Made by a program: the position numbers and the translations under genes | Part shown: piece by piece, positions 47,238 to 56,979 of the stretch | How positions within the stretch are numbered: the first letter of the stretch is position 1 | Layout of the letters: every line of letters begins with the position of its first letter | From: Burkholderia cenocepacia | GTDB lineage: Bacteria > Pseudomonadota > Gammaproteobacteria > Burkholderiales > Burkholderiaceae | Direction of reading: 5' to 3' | Assembly: GCF_014211915.1 (NCBI RefSeq) | Contig: NZ_CP060040.1 | Span: 868,001 to 932,000, forward strand | DNA: 64,000 nucleotides | Notes under the pieces: model-generated | Databases searched by the model: none | Told to the model about the DNA's origin: nothing | What the model saw: only the letters and a program-made list of their open reading frames with translations

Positions 47238-48272
47238 ATGACCGCCTCTTCCTCTCCCCGCAATCCCATCCACTGCGAAATCGATCTCGACGCGCAAGGC
47301 AAGCACGCGGGCTACCTGCGCCTGCCGCACTCCGTGCACCGCTCCGCCTACGGCTGGCTGCCGATCCCGATCGTGTCGATCCGCAACGGCGACGGCCCGG
47401 TCGCGCTCGTGATGGCCGGCAACCACGGCGACGAGTACGAAGGCCAGATCATCGTGTCGCAACTGATGCGCGAAATCGAACCCGACATGGTCAGCGGGCA
47501 ATTGATCCTGTTGCCGATGGCGAATTTCCCGGCGGCGGATGCGGGCCTGCGCGTGTCGCCGCTCGACGAAGGCAACCTGAACCGCAGCTTTCCCGGCGAC
47601 CCGACCGGCACGCCGACGCAGATGATCGCCCACTACATCGAGCATGTGCTGCTGTCGCGCGCGCAGTACCTGGTCGACCTGCATTCGGGCGGCAGCTCGC
47701 TGCTGTACCAGGGCGGCAACATGCTCGCGATCGATCCGCTCGACGCCGAAGAAGCCGCGAAGCTCAACGGGCTGCTGGTCGCGTTCGGCTTGCACAACGC
47801 GCTGCTGCACGCACCGAATCCCGTGCATTCGGCGTCGGCCGCGCGCCGGCAAGGCGCGATCTCGATCGTCACCGAGCTCGGCGGCGCCGGCATGGCCGAT
47901 CCGTCGCTGATCCGGCTCGGCCGCCAAGGGCTGCTGCATTACCTCGGCTACATCGGGCTGCTGCACGGCGCGCTCGTGCCCGACGCGCCGCCGACCGTCC
48001 CGCGTTTCATGCGCGTCGACGGCGATCGCCATTTCGTCTATGCGTACGAGCGCGGGCTGTATGAACCGCTCGTCGAACTCGGCGATCAGGTGAAGGCCGG
48101 GCAGCCGGCCGCGTGGGTGCATTTCCCCGATACGCCGTTGCGCGAACCGGTGCTGCACCGGTTCAACGGCGATGGCGAGGTGGTGTGCAAGCGGGTGCCC
48201 GCGCAGGTGCGGCGCGGGGATTGTCTGTTTCAGCTGGCGGAGTTGTCGACGCCGCCACGTGTCATCGAGTGA
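47238..48272 (+). CDS. Succinylglutamate desuccinylase/aspartoacylase-family zinc deacylase
   Basis: A 344-residue M14-like zinc amidohydrolase. The zinc ligands are in GNHGDEYEG (His and Glu) and DLHSGG (His); the catalytic Glu is in TELGGAG. Family members remove acyl groups from N-acyl amino acids; the DoeB-type ectoine-pathway deacetylases look alike, but no ectoine genes are near. The start follows a short leader with no strong Shine-Dalgarno. It stands alone. Confidence 0.88.
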   Translation: MTASSSPRNPIHCEIDLDAQGKHAGYLRLPHSVHRSAYGWLPIPIVSIRNGDGPVALVMAGNHGDEYEGQIIVSQLMREIEPDMVSGQLILLPMANFPAADAGLRVSPLDEGNLNRSFPGDPTGTPTQMIAHYIEHVLLSRAQYLVDLHSGGSSLLYQGGNMLAIDPLDAEEAAKLNGLLVAFGLHNALLHAPNPVHSASAARRQGAISIVTELGGAGMADPSLIRLGRQGLLHYLGYIGLLHGALVPDAPPTVPRFMRVDGDRHFVYAYERGLYEPLVELGDQVKAGQPAAWVHFPDTPLREPVLHRFNGDGEVVCKRVPAQVRRGDCLFQLAELSTPPRVIE

Positions 48273-48641
48273 GGCACCCGACTGACGCGTTCACGACCAT
48301 CGTACGCCGCCAGTGCGGACACGCTAACCGTCAGTCGGACGACACCGGCGACTCATTCCCCTGCGCAACGCCGGTTACGTATTCAAGGTTCTTCTACTGT
48401 TCTGCGCTTTGGCGGCACGGTAGGCCGGCGAATTCTGGCGGAAGTTGAAAGGCATGGAGCAACGCGCATAGCCTCTGAATCGGTTGATCGTGCCGACGGG
48501 CGCACCGGTCTTTGAGCTAGCTGGCCCCCGTCCAATGACCGTTTCCAGGTACGAGCCCGGGGCCGTCAGCGGCTAACCGGGGGCCCTTCCGGCCACTGAC
48601 CGCCCCCGTCATATAGAATGACGCGCTTTGCCCGTACGCCT
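48273..48641. other. Intergenic region upstream of rdgC
   Basis: No gene recognised. The last ~80 bases include GC-rich repeats (GGGCCGTCAGCGGC, CCGGGGGCCC) and TATAGAATGACG close to the rdgC start, a probable -10 region (TATAGAAT, 48613-48620). Confidence 0.4.
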
Positions 48642-49565
48642 ATGTGGTTCAAGAATCTCCAGCTTCACCGTCTTCCCGCACCCTGGGCCGTCACCCCCGA
48701 CCAGATGGAAAAATGGCTGGCGCCTCACGCGTTCCAGCCGGGCAGCAGCGTCGAGATGCAGCGCGTCGGCTGGGCGTCGCCGCGTGACGACGGCGCACTC
48801 GTGTATTCGAACAACCGGCAGATGCTGCTGCTGTTTCGTGCCGAAAAGAAGCTGCTCCCGGCATCGGTCGTCAATCAGGTCACCAAGGCACGCGCGCTCG
48901 AAGTCGAGGAACAGCAGGGCTTCAAGGTCGGCCGGAAACAACTGCGCGAACTCAAGGAGCAGGTGACCGACGAACTGCTGCCGCGCGCGTTCAGCATTCG
49001 CCGCGATACCCGCGTGTGGATCGACACGGCGAATGGCTGGCTCGTCATCGACGCGGCGGCACAGGCGCTTGCCGACGACGTCCGCAGCCTGCTCGTCAAA
49101 TCGATCGACCCGTTGCCGCTCGCCGGCGTTCATGTCGCGCGCTCGCCGGTCGCCGCGATGACGGACTGGCTGCTGTCCGGCGAAGCGCCGGGCGGCTTCA
49201 CCGTGGACCAGGACGCCGAGTTGCGCTCGAGCGGCGAAGGCGGCGCCACGGTGCGATACGTCGGCCACGCGCTGGAAGCGAACGACATGCGCCGGCACAT
49301 CGAAGCCGGCAAGCAATGCATGCGCCTCGCGATGACGTGGAATGACCGGATCTCGTTCGTGCTGACGCCGTCGCTGACGATCAAGCGTGTCACGCCGCTC
49401 GACGTGATCAAGGAAGCGGCGGACCCCACCGCGCAGAACGACGACGAGCGCTTCGACTCGGATTTCACGCTGATGACGGGCGAACTGGCACGGATGCTGA
49501 CCAGTCTCGTCGATATCCTGGGTGGCGATCAGCAGGACGCGATTCAGCAGGCGGCAGCGGCCTGA
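48642..49565 (+). CDS. rdgC: Recombination-associated protein RdgC
   Basis: A 307-residue ring-forming DNA-binding protein that limits RecA activity. The N-terminus [11 protein letters not shown] and segments [31 protein letters not shown] and [18 protein letters not shown] are diagnostic. Length matches E. coli RdgC (303). The ATG at 48642 is chosen because MWFKN is the family start; the frame opens at 48618. It is a single-gene transcript. Confidence 0.97.
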   Translation: MWFKNLQLHRLPAPWAVTPDQMEKWLAPHAFQPGSSVEMQRVGWASPRDDGALVYSNNRQMLLLFRAEKKLLPASVVNQVTKARALEVEEQQGFKVGRKQLRELKEQVTDELLPRAFSIRRDTRVWIDTANGWLVIDAAAQALADDVRSLLVKSIDPLPLAGVHVARSPVAAMTDWLLSGEAPGGFTVDQDAELRSSGEGGATVRYVGHALEANDMRRHIEAGKQCMRLAMTWNDRISFVLTPSLTIKRVTPLDVIKEAADPTAQNDDERFDSDFTLMTGELARMLTSLVDILGGDQQDAIQQAAAA

Positions 49566-50017
49566 ACGCTGTCGTCGTCGATCAGCGCCCCGCGCTGACG
49601 CGACACATCGAGGAGAACCCGTCGCCGCCATGGCGGCGGGCCCCGGCCTGGTGCGCACAAGCGTGACGAGCCAGCGCCGAATCGGCATCGCCCGTCGGCC
49701 ACGAAACGACACCATCGTGCCGGTCGTCGAGGCCGTACATCCATCAAACGGGCACGGCTCCCGCCACGCCCGTTCGCCGCACCCCACTCCCTCTGCAAGC
49801 CTTCTTCCACCTTCCGCGAAATCCTTATCGAAATTGCTTCGTTCGCCTTTGCCGGCCGCGCCGCTAACGTGTTCAAAACGGCGGCGGCGCGCCGGATGCA
49901 TCGCACGAAGCACGACAGCCGCCGCCATCACGACAACTGCGTCGCGATAACGGAACAGACCGGACGGGCCGCGTGCCCGCACCCCGCCAGGAACGTCCGC
50001 ATCGCGCGCCCTTCGCG
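49566..50017. other. Intergenic region between rdgC and the GNAT gene
   Basis: About 450 bases without a recognisable gene. Open frames here are Arg/Ala/Pro-rich antisense noise. No clear terminator hairpin with a T-run was found. Confidence 0.4.
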
Positions 50018-50584
50018 ATGCCCATGGCCACGAACGACCGCATCATCGACACGACGCCGCTCGACGTCCGCGCGCAGCCGCTGATCGACGCGCTGATCGA
50101 CGAGTATTCAACCCGTTACAACGCGTACCGCCCCGACAGCCGCGCGTCGGCCCGCGACGAACTCGCGCGCTATCCGGCCGAACTGTTCGCGCCGCCCGAA
50201 GGCGCGTTCGTGCTGCTGCTGCGCGACGGCGAGACGATCGGCGGCGGCGCGTTCAAGCGCTACGACGCGCAGACCGCCGAACTGAAACGCATCTGGACGC
50301 GCGCCGACCTGCGCCGCCAGGGCCTCGCGCGACTCATCGTCGAAGCGCTCGAACTGCGCGCCGTGCAACAGGGCTACCGCCGCCTCTACCTGACCACCGG
50401 CTTTCGCCAGCCCGAAGCGTGGGCACTGTACGACCGCACCGGCTATACGCGGCTGTTCGATTCGTCGATCGACCCGGAAGCGTATTTCCACCTGCGTTTC
50501 GGCAAGGATCTCGTCGATCCGTCGCGCACGTCGACGCTGGCCGACCTGTGGGCGCCCGTGCCCGAACCGGTGCTGCCGCGCTGA
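50018..50584 (+). CDS. GNAT-family N-acetyltransferase
   Basis: A 188-residue acetyl-CoA-dependent acyltransferase. The core motif A region AELKRIWTRADLRRQGLARLIVEALE at ~85-110 carries the RRQGLA pyrophosphate loop, and GYRRLYLTTGFRQPEAWALYDRTGYTRL closes the fold. The substrate is unknown. It lies 74 bp upstream of the ABC transporter/flavin-monooxygenase operon and may be its first gene, perhaps acetylating a sulfur-containing amino acid derivative (inference). Confidence 0.88.
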   Translation: MPMATNDRIIDTTPLDVRAQPLIDALIDEYSTRYNAYRPDSRASARDELARYPAELFAPPEGAFVLLLRDGETIGGGAFKRYDAQTAELKRIWTRADLRRQGLARLIVEALELRAVQQGYRRLYLTTGFRQPEAWALYDRTGYTRLFDSSIDPEAYFHLRFGKDLVDPSRTSTLADLWAPVPEPVLPR

Positions 50585-50658
50585 GCGCGCGACATCCCGC
50601 CTTTCATCTCGCCCTTCCCGCTTTCAACGATTCCACGCTGCCACGACAGGACGTTTTC

Positions 50659-51612
50659 ATGCATCGAGCCGTACCGCTTTCTTTCCGTGCCGTGCGCACG
50701 CTGGCCACCGCACTGATCGGCCTGAGCGCCTTCGCGGCCGCGATGGCCGCGACCGCCGCGACGTTCGACCTAAGCCCCGAGCAGCGCGGCCGCCCGCGTG
50801 GCGCGGCCGATGCGGCGGTCGAGCGCGCGGTGCCCGCGTCGTTCAAGTTCGCCGAGCCCGGCACGCTGACGATCGGCATCGCGCCGAGCCTGCCGCCGAT
50901 CAGCTCGTATGCGACCGACGCGCGCACGGTGATCGGCTTCGATGCCGACGTCGGCCAGCTCGTGTCCGACAGCCTCGGCCGCAAGCTGAAGATCGTCGCG
51001 CTCGCGTGGGCCGACTGGCCGCTGGCGCTCGAATCGGGGAAAGTCGACGCGGTGATCTCGAACGTGACCGTCACCGAGGAGCGCAAGCAGAAGTTCGATT
51101 TCTCGACCTACCGCAAGGACCAGGTCGGCTTCTACGTGCGCAACGACAGCAAGATCCAGGCGATCCGCGAGCCGAAGGACGTCGCGGGGCTGCGCATCGT
51201 GACCGACGCCGGCACCAACCAGGAAAAGATCCTGCTCGCGTGGGACCGCGAGAACGTCGCGCACGGGCTGAAACCCGTGCAGATCCAGTATTACGACGAC
51301 CAGGCGATGCGCATCGTCGCCGTGCAGTCGGGCCGGGCGGACGCGGTGTTCAGCGTGAATTCGGTGCTCGCGTATCAAAGCGCGCAGCAAGGCAAGACGC
51401 GGCTCGTCGGCGCGATCAGCGGCGGTTGGCCGCGCACGGCCGACATCGCGATCGCGACGCGCCGCGGCAGCGGCCTCGCCGAGCCGCTGACCGTCGCGCT
51501 GAACGGCCTGATCAAGAGCGGCCGCTACCAACAGGTGCTCGACCGCTGGAACCTCGCGTCCGAAGCGATCGACCAGTCGCGTACGAATCCGCCCGGGCTG
51601 CCGAAAAGCTGA
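50659..51612 (+). CDS. ABC transporter substrate-binding protein 1 (polar amino acid type)
   Basis: A 317-residue periplasmic binding protein with a Sec signal (LATALIGLSAFAAAMAATAA). The SBP_bac_3 fold is visible from LTIGIAPSLPPISSYATD through VIGFDADVGQLVSDSLGRK and ESGKVDAVISNVTVTEERKQKFDFS. It presumably feeds the fused permease/ATPase at 54144. It shares a peculiar post-signal stretch and overall sequence with the second binding protein at 55972. Neighbouring flavin monooxygenases suggest a sulfur-containing ligand. Confidence 0.92.
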   Translation: MHRAVPLSFRAVRTLATALIGLSAFAAAMAATAATFDLSPEQRGRPRGAADAAVERAVPASFKFAEPGTLTIGIAPSLPPISSYATDARTVIGFDADVGQLVSDSLGRKLKIVALAWADWPLALESGKVDAVISNVTVTEERKQKFDFSTYRKDQVGFYVRNDSKIQAIREPKDVAGLRIVTDAGTNQEKILLAWDRENVAHGLKPVQIQYYDDQAMRIVAVQSGRADAVFSVNSVLAYQSAQQGKTRLVGAISGGWPRTADIAIATRRGSGLAEPLTVALNGLIKSGRYQQVLDRWNLASEAIDQSRTNPPGLPKS

Positions 51613-51665
51613 GCGCCGCGCGCCCGCAACCGTCCATCCACGCTCACGCAGGAACGCCGCTCACC

Positions 51666-52715
51666 ATGTCTTATTCGCTTTCGTTGCTGGACAAGAGTCC
51701 GATCGCCGACGGCGCGAACGCCGCCGATGCGCTGCGCTTCACCACCACGCTCGCGCGCCGCGCCGAACAGCTCGGCTACGCGCGCTTCTGGGTCGCCGAG
51801 CATCACGGCACGCCGGGCTTCGCGAGTTCGGCGCCGGAGGTCGTCGTCGCGCACCTGCTCGCGCACACGTCGCGCATCCGGATCGGCTCGGGCGGCGTGA
51901 TGCTGCAGCACTACAGCCCGTTCAAGGTCGCGGAAACCTTCAAGCTGCTGGCCGCGCTCGCGCCGGGCCGCGTCGATCTCGGCATCGGCAAGGCGCCCGG
52001 CGGGCTGCCGCTGACCACGCGCGCGCTGCAGTGGTTCCACGACAAGGCGCGCAAGCCCGATTTCGCGGGGCAGCTCGCGGAGCTCGACGCGTTTCTCGGC
52101 TGGGGCGTGGCCGAAGATCATCCGCTCGCCGGCGCGGTCGCGATGCCGGTGCCGCCGCAGTCGCCCGAACGCATCCTGCTCGGCGGCTCGCCGGACAGCG
52201 GCGCGCTCGCCGCGCGCAACGGCTGGCGCTTCTGCTACGCGGGCCATTTCAACGGCGACGACGCGAATCTCGAACGCTCGCTCGACGCGTACCGCGGCGC
52301 GGGCGGCGAGAAGCCGCTCGTCGCGCTGTACGCGGTCGCCGCGCCGACGCGCGACGAGGCCGAACAACTGATCGGGCCGCTGAAGATCTTCAAGCTGCAG
52401 TTCGCGGGCGGCCAGAGCTTCAACCTCGGCAGCGCGCAGGCGGCCGCGGAATTCGCGCGGCAAAGCGGCGCGTCCGACTACCGGATCGACGAGTTGCGCC
52501 CGACGGTGCTGGCCGATACGCCCGACGGCGTGCACCGCGCGCTCGACGCGCTGAGCCGGCGGCTCGACGTCGATGCGTTCGTGATCGATTCGCCGGTATC
52601 CGACTACGCGGCGCGGCTCGCGTCTACCGAATGGCTCGGCGGCGCGCTGTCCACCACGCCGTTGCAGACGGCCCTCGCGGCCGACCGCTCCCTCTCCCCT
52701 GACCAGAACGCGTGA
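51666..52715 (+). CDS. LLM-class flavin-dependent monooxygenase (MsnO8/luciferase-like)
   Basis: A 349-residue TIM-barrel enzyme of the bacterial luciferase-like family. It starts SLSLLDKSPIADGANAADAL and contains FWVAEHHGTPGFASSAPEV and RIGSGGVMLQHYSPFKVAE, the pattern of the MsnO8 subgroup. It uses FMNH2 and O2 supplied by a separate reductase. It lies 53 bp after the binding protein and 10 bp before a second monooxygenase. Confidence 0.92.
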   Translation: MSYSLSLLDKSPIADGANAADALRFTTTLARRAEQLGYARFWVAEHHGTPGFASSAPEVVVAHLLAHTSRIRIGSGGVMLQHYSPFKVAETFKLLAALAPGRVDLGIGKAPGGLPLTTRALQWFHDKARKPDFAGQLAELDAFLGWGVAEDHPLAGAVAMPVPPQSPERILLGGSPDSGALAARNGWRFCYAGHFNGDDANLERSLDAYRGAGGEKPLVALYAVAAPTRDEAEQLIGPLKIFKLQFAGGQSFNLGSAQAAAEFARQSGASDYRIDELRPTVLADTPDGVHRALDALSRRLDVDAFVIDSPVSDYAARLASTEWLGGALSTTPLQTALAADRSLSPDQNA

Positions 52716-52725
52716 CATTCCCATC

Positions 52726-54078
52726 ATGACGACCCGACGATCGATTCCCTTCGGCCTGATGCTGCAAGGCGCAGGCAGCCACATGAACGCGTGGCGGCAT
52801 CCGAGCAACCCGCCCGACGCCAGCATCAACCTCGACTTCATGATCGGCGTCGCGCGCAAGGCGGAAGCCGCCGGCATCACCTTTGCGTTCGTCGCGGACG
52901 GCCTCTACATCAACGAGAAGTCGATCCCGCACTTCCTGAACCGCTTCGAGCCGCTGACGGTGCTGTCGGCGCTCGCGGTCGCGACGAAGAAGATCGGGCT
53001 CGCGGGCACGATCTCGACGTCGTACAGCGAGCCGTTCACGGTCGCGCGCCAGCTCGCGTCGCTCGACGCGATCAGTGGCGGTCGCGCGGGCTGGAACGTC
53101 GTGACGACGCCGCTCGAAGGCACCGCGAAGAATTTCGGCAAGACGCACCCGGATCACGAACTGCGCTACGAGATCGCCGACGAATACCTCGAGGTCGTGC
53201 AGGGCCTGTGGGACAGCTGGGACGACGACGCCTTCGTGCGCGACCGCGCGACCGGCCGCTTCTTCGATCGCGACAAGCTGCATACGCTCGATCACCAGGG
53301 CCGCTTTTTCCAGGTTGCGGGCCCGCTGAACATCCAGCGCTCGCCGCAGGGGCAGCCGGTGATCTTCCAGGCCGGCTCGTCCGACACCGGCATCGGCCTC
53401 GCGGGCAAATACGCGGACGCCGTGTTCACGCATTCGCCGTCGATCGAGGAAACGGCCGCGTTCACGCAGCGCGTGAAACAGAGCGCGATCGAACACGGGC
53501 GGCAGGCCGGCGACGTGAAGATCTTCCCGGGCGTCGGGCCGATCGTCGGTCGCACGGCCGCCGAAGCGGAAGACAAATACCAGGCGATCCGCGACCTGCT
53601 GACGATCGACGAGGCGCTCGCGTACCTCGGCCGCTATTTCGATCACCACGATTTCACGCAGTACGCGCTCGACGCGCCGTTCCCGGAACTCGGCGAGCTC
53701 GGCCGCAACAGCTTCCGCTCGACCACCGACCGCATCAAGGCCGATGCGAAACGCAAGGGCCTGTCGCTGCGCGAAACCGCGCTCGCGGTCGCGACGCCGC
53801 GGCCGAACTTCATCGGCACGGCCGAACACGTCGCCGACGAACTGATCCGCTGGCACGACGCAGGCGCCGGCGACGGCTTCATCCTCGGTTTTCCGGTCCA
53901 GGCGCAGGGCGTCGACGATTTCATCGAACTCGTGATTCCGGTGCTCGAGGCGCGCGGCCGCTACAGCCGCGACCTGCCCGGCGCCACGCTGCGCGACCAC
54001 CTCGGTCTGCCGCGCAAGGCGAGCCGCTACGCGACGCCCGGTGCCGCCCAGGAAACGGCCGCCGAAGCGCACGCCTGA
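52726..54078 (+). CDS. FMN-dependent monooxygenase, NtaA/SnaA/DszA/DmoA family
   Basis: A 450-residue two-component flavin monooxygenase. Family segments include FVADGLYINEKS, GLAGTISTSYSEPFTVARQLASLD, SGGRAGWNVVTT, NFGKTHPDHELRYEIADEYLEV and PVIFQAGSSDTG. Members open the C-S or C-N bonds of dimethyl sulfide, dibenzothiophene sulfone, nitrilotriacetate and similar compounds. Located in the middle of the transport operon; a flavin reductase gene is not present in the cluster. Confidence 0.93.
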   Translation: MTTRRSIPFGLMLQGAGSHMNAWRHPSNPPDASINLDFMIGVARKAEAAGITFAFVADGLYINEKSIPHFLNRFEPLTVLSALAVATKKIGLAGTISTSYSEPFTVARQLASLDAISGGRAGWNVVTTPLEGTAKNFGKTHPDHELRYEIADEYLEVVQGLWDSWDDDAFVRDRATGRFFDRDKLHTLDHQGRFFQVAGPLNIQRSPQGQPVIFQAGSSDTGIGLAGKYADAVFTHSPSIEETAAFTQRVKQSAIEHGRQAGDVKIFPGVGPIVGRTAAEAEDKYQAIRDLLTIDEALAYLGRYFDHHDFTQYALDAPFPELGELGRNSFRSTTDRIKADAKRKGLSLRETALAVATPRPNFIGTAEHVADELIRWHDAGAGDGFILGFPVQAQGVDDFIELVIPVLEARGRYSRDLPGATLRDHLGLPRKASRYATPGAAQETAAEAHA

Positions 54079-54143
54079 CGCCGCCGCGCCGCCCATGCAC
54101 GGCGGCGCGCCCGCCGATCGATCGATTCGAGGATTCCAACGAC

Positions 54144-55937
54144 ATGAGCGACACGACCCACCTCGGCGGCGCGCTGCCGCCGCTCTCTTCCCCCGACGCA
54201 CGCGAGGCCGGCACGCGTTTGCGGATCGTGCCCGCGCGCCACCGGTCGCGCACGGCCGGCACCGTGCTCGCGCTCGTGCTGATCGCGATCACGCTGTATT
54301 CGCTCCTCGGCAACCCGCAGTGGGGCTGGCCGGTGTTCGCCGAATGGTTCCTGTCGCCGCCGGTGCTGTCGGGGCTCGCGCGCACGCTGGTGCTGACGCT
54401 GCTCGGCGCGGTGTTCGGCTTCGTGCTCGGCGCGTTCGTCGCGCTGGCCCGGTTGTCGCGCTCGCGCCTGCTGTCCGCGAGCGCATGGACCTTCGTGTGG
54501 CTGTTCCGCTCGATTCCGCTGATCGTGCTGCTGCTGATCCTGAACAACCTCGGCTACCTGTACGAGCACGTGCGGCTCGGCGTGCCGTTCACCGACATCG
54601 TGTGGTTCGACACGCCGACCACCGACCTCATCAGCCCGTTCCTCGCGGCCGTGCTCGGCCTCACGCTGAACCACGCGGCGTTCTCCGCGGAGGTGATCCG
54701 CGGCGGCATTCTCGCGGTCGACCAGGGGCAGCTCGAAGCCGCCGCCGCGCTCGGGCTGCCGCGCGGCCGCCAGACGTCGCGGATCGTGCTGCCGCAGGCG
54801 ATGCGCGCGATCCTGCCGACCGCATTCAACGACCTGATCTCGCTCGCGAAAGGCACGTCGATGGTGTACGTGCTCGCGATGCCCGAACTGTTCTACACGG
54901 TGCAGGTGATCTATCGCCGCAACCTCGAAGTGATTCCGCTGCTGATGGTCGCGACCGTCTGGTACCTGATCATCCTGACCGTGCTGTCCGCGATCCAGGT
55001 GCAGGTGGAGCGGCACTATGCACGCGGCGCGCTCCGCAATCCGCCGCCGTCGGTGGTCACGTTCGCGCTTGCGCGCCTCGGCGGGCTGTGGCGGCGTGTC
55101 GCGTCACGCCGTGCGGCGTCGAATGCGCAGGCCGCAGACGACACGCGCACCGATACCGCGGCCGCCGTGTCGCGCACCGGCGGCGAAGTGGCCGTGCATG
55201 GCGTGTCGAAGCAGTTCGGCATGCAGCGCGTGCTCGACAACGTGTCATTCGTCGCGCCGCGGGGCAGCGTGACCGTGATCGTCGGCCCGTCCGGCTCCGG
55301 CAAGTCGACGCTGCTGCGCACGATCAACCATCTCGAACGCGTCGACGACGGTTTCATCGACATCGACGGCGAACTGATCGGCTATCGCCGCGACGGCGAC
55401 GTGCTGCACGAACTGAGCGAACGCGACGTGCTGAAGCGGCGCACGGCCGTCGGCATGGTGTTCCAGAACTTCAACCTGTTCCCGCACCTGACGGTGCTCG
55501 AGAACCTGATCGAAGCGCCGATCGCCGTCGCCGGCGTGACGCGCGATGCGGCCGAGCACACCGCGCGCACGCTGCTCGCGCGGGTCGGCCTCGCGGATAA
55601 AGCCGATGCGTACCCGCGCCAGTTGTCCGGCGGCCAGCAGCAACGCGTCGCGATCGCGCGGGCGCTCGCGTTGCGTCCGAAGGTGCTGCTGTTCGACGAG
55701 CCGACGTCGGCGCTCGATCCGGAACTCGTCAACGAAGTGCTCGACGTGATCAAGGAACTCGCGCGCTCGGGCACGACGCTCGTGATCGTCACGCACGAAA
55801 TCGGCTTCGCACGCGAAGTGGCGGACAACGTGCTGTTCATGGAACGCGGGCGCATCGTCGAGGCCGGGCCGCCCGCGGTCGTGCTCGACGCGCCGTCGCA
55901 TTCGCGCACCCGCGCGTTCCTGTCGCGGGTGCTGTGA
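54144..55937 (+). CDS. Fused ABC transporter permease/ATP-binding protein (polar amino acid family)
   Basis: A 597-residue single polypeptide combining both inner-membrane functions. Residues ~35-310 form a HisM/GlnP-like permease with several transmembrane segments and the EAA motif EAAAALGLPRGRQTSRIVLPQA. Residues ~345-597 form the ATPase: Walker A GPSGSGKST, Q-loop VFQNFNLFPHLT, signature LSGGQQQR, Walker B VLLFDEPTSALD and H-loop VTHE. It is served by the binding proteins on either side. The start ATG 54144 has GAGGATTCC upstream; the frame is open much further upstream by chance. Confidence 0.95.
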   Translation: MSDTTHLGGALPPLSSPDAREAGTRLRIVPARHRSRTAGTVLALVLIAITLYSLLGNPQWGWPVFAEWFLSPPVLSGLARTLVLTLLGAVFGFVLGAFVALARLSRSRLLSASAWTFVWLFRSIPLIVLLLILNNLGYLYEHVRLGVPFTDIVWFDTPTTDLISPFLAAVLGLTLNHAAFSAEVIRGGILAVDQGQLEAAAALGLPRGRQTSRIVLPQAMRAILPTAFNDLISLAKGTSMVYVLAMPELFYTVQVIYRRNLEVIPLLMVATVWYLIILTVLSAIQVQVERHYARGALRNPPPSVVTFALARLGGLWRRVASRRAASNAQAADDTRTDTAAAVSRTGGEVAVHGVSKQFGMQRVLDNVSFVAPRGSVTVIVGPSGSGKSTLLRTINHLERVDDGFIDIDGELIGYRRDGDVLHELSERDVLKRRTAVGMVFQNFNLFPHLTVLENLIEAPIAVAGVTRDAAEHTARTLLARVGLADKADAYPRQLSGGQQQRVAIARALALRPKVLLFDEPTSALDPELVNEVLDVIKELARSGTTLVIVTHEIGFAREVADNVLFMERGRIVEAGPPAVVLDAPSHSRTRAFLSRVL

Positions 55938-55971
55938 TGCGCGCCGCTTTCGACCTGCGAGGTGCCGCGCG

Positions 55972-56904
55972 ATGACCGATCGACGCCAGTTCATCACGGC
56001 CGCGCTGGTCGCGGCATCGGGCCTGCCGTGGCACGCGGCACGCGCGGCGGCCGCCACCGCCGACCTCGACCCGCGTCAGGCCGGCCGCCTGCGCGCGAGC
56101 CCCGACGACGCGGCCATCCGCGCGGCCAGCGGCTACCGCTGGGTGCGCGACGGCGCGTTCACGGTCGCGATCTCGCCGCACGCGCCGCCCGTGTCGACCT
56201 ATGCGACCGACGCGCGCACCGTGGTCGGTGCCGATCCCGACTATGCGCAACTGGTCGCGGACGCGCTCGGCCGTACACTCGTGCTACTGCCGATCGCGTG
56301 GGCCGACTGGCCGCTGGGGCTGACGTCCGGCAAGTACGACGCGGTGATCTCGAACGTCGGCGTGACCGAGAAGCGCAAGGAGAAATACGATTTCACGACC
56401 TACCGGCTCGGGCTGCACGGCTTCTACGTGCGCACCGCCAACCCGATCGCGAAGATCGCGGAGCCGAAGGACATCGCGGGCCTGCGGATCATCACCGGCG
56501 CCGGCACGAGCCAGGAGCGCATCCTGCTCGAATGGAGCAAGCGCAACGTCGCGCAAGGGCTGAAGCCGGCCGAACTGCTCTATTTCGACGACGATGCGAC
56601 CGCGCGCGTCGCGCTGCTGTCGGGCCGCGCGGATGCGGAGCTGAACCCGAACGCGTCGCTCGCGTACGAGGCCGCGCGCACCGGCAAGATCCGCCGCGTC
56701 GGCGTCGTCAATGCAGGCTGGCCGGCGAATGCGGACGTCGCGATCGCGACGCGCCGCGGCAGCGGGCTCGCGCCCGCGCTGACGCTCGCCACCAATGCGC
56801 TGATCGGCAACGGCCGCTACGGGCAGGCGCTGGCGCGCTGGGGTTTGCAGAGCGAGGCGATCGCGCGGGCGGAGACCAATCCGCCGGGGTTGCCGTCGTT
56901 CTGA
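55972..56904 (+). CDS. ABC transporter substrate-binding protein 2
   Basis: A 310-residue paralogue of the binding protein at 50659. The signal is Tat-like in its start (TDRRQFITAALVAASGLPW) with RRQF as the arginine pair. The mature part repeats the same signatures: FTVAISPHAPPVSTYATD, SGKYDAVISNVGVTEKRKEKYDFTTYR, and ITGAGTSQERILLEW. The last gene of the rightward operon. Two binding proteins on one fused transporter suggest two related ligands. Confidence 0.92.
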   Translation: MTDRRQFITAALVAASGLPWHAARAAAATADLDPRQAGRLRASPDDAAIRAASGYRWVRDGAFTVAISPHAPPVSTYATDARTVVGADPDYAQLVADALGRTLVLLPIAWADWPLGLTSGKYDAVISNVGVTEKRKEKYDFTTYRLGLHGFYVRTANPIAKIAEPKDIAGLRIITGAGTSQERILLEWSKRNVAQGLKPAELLYFDDDATARVALLSGRADAELNPNASLAYEAARTGKIRRVGVVNAGWPANADVAIATRRGSGLAPALTLATNALIGNGRYGQALARWGLQSEAIARAETNPPGLPSF

Positions 56905-56979
56905 GCGTGTCGCTCAAGACAATCGCGCCGGCATGTCGTGGCGGACACGCCGGCGCGATTCGATCGATCGGTCGTTCGT

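Noticed and set aside
47238..48272. Ectoine degradation (DoeB) assignment
   Set aside because: The fold fits, but no ectoine hydrolase, transporter or aminotransferase genes are near, so only the family name is supported.
52791..54143. N-terminal extension of the fused ABC protein to 52791
   Set aside because: The upstream part overlaps the flavin monooxygenase gene in another frame and has no protein character; the ATG at 54144 has a ribosome binding site.
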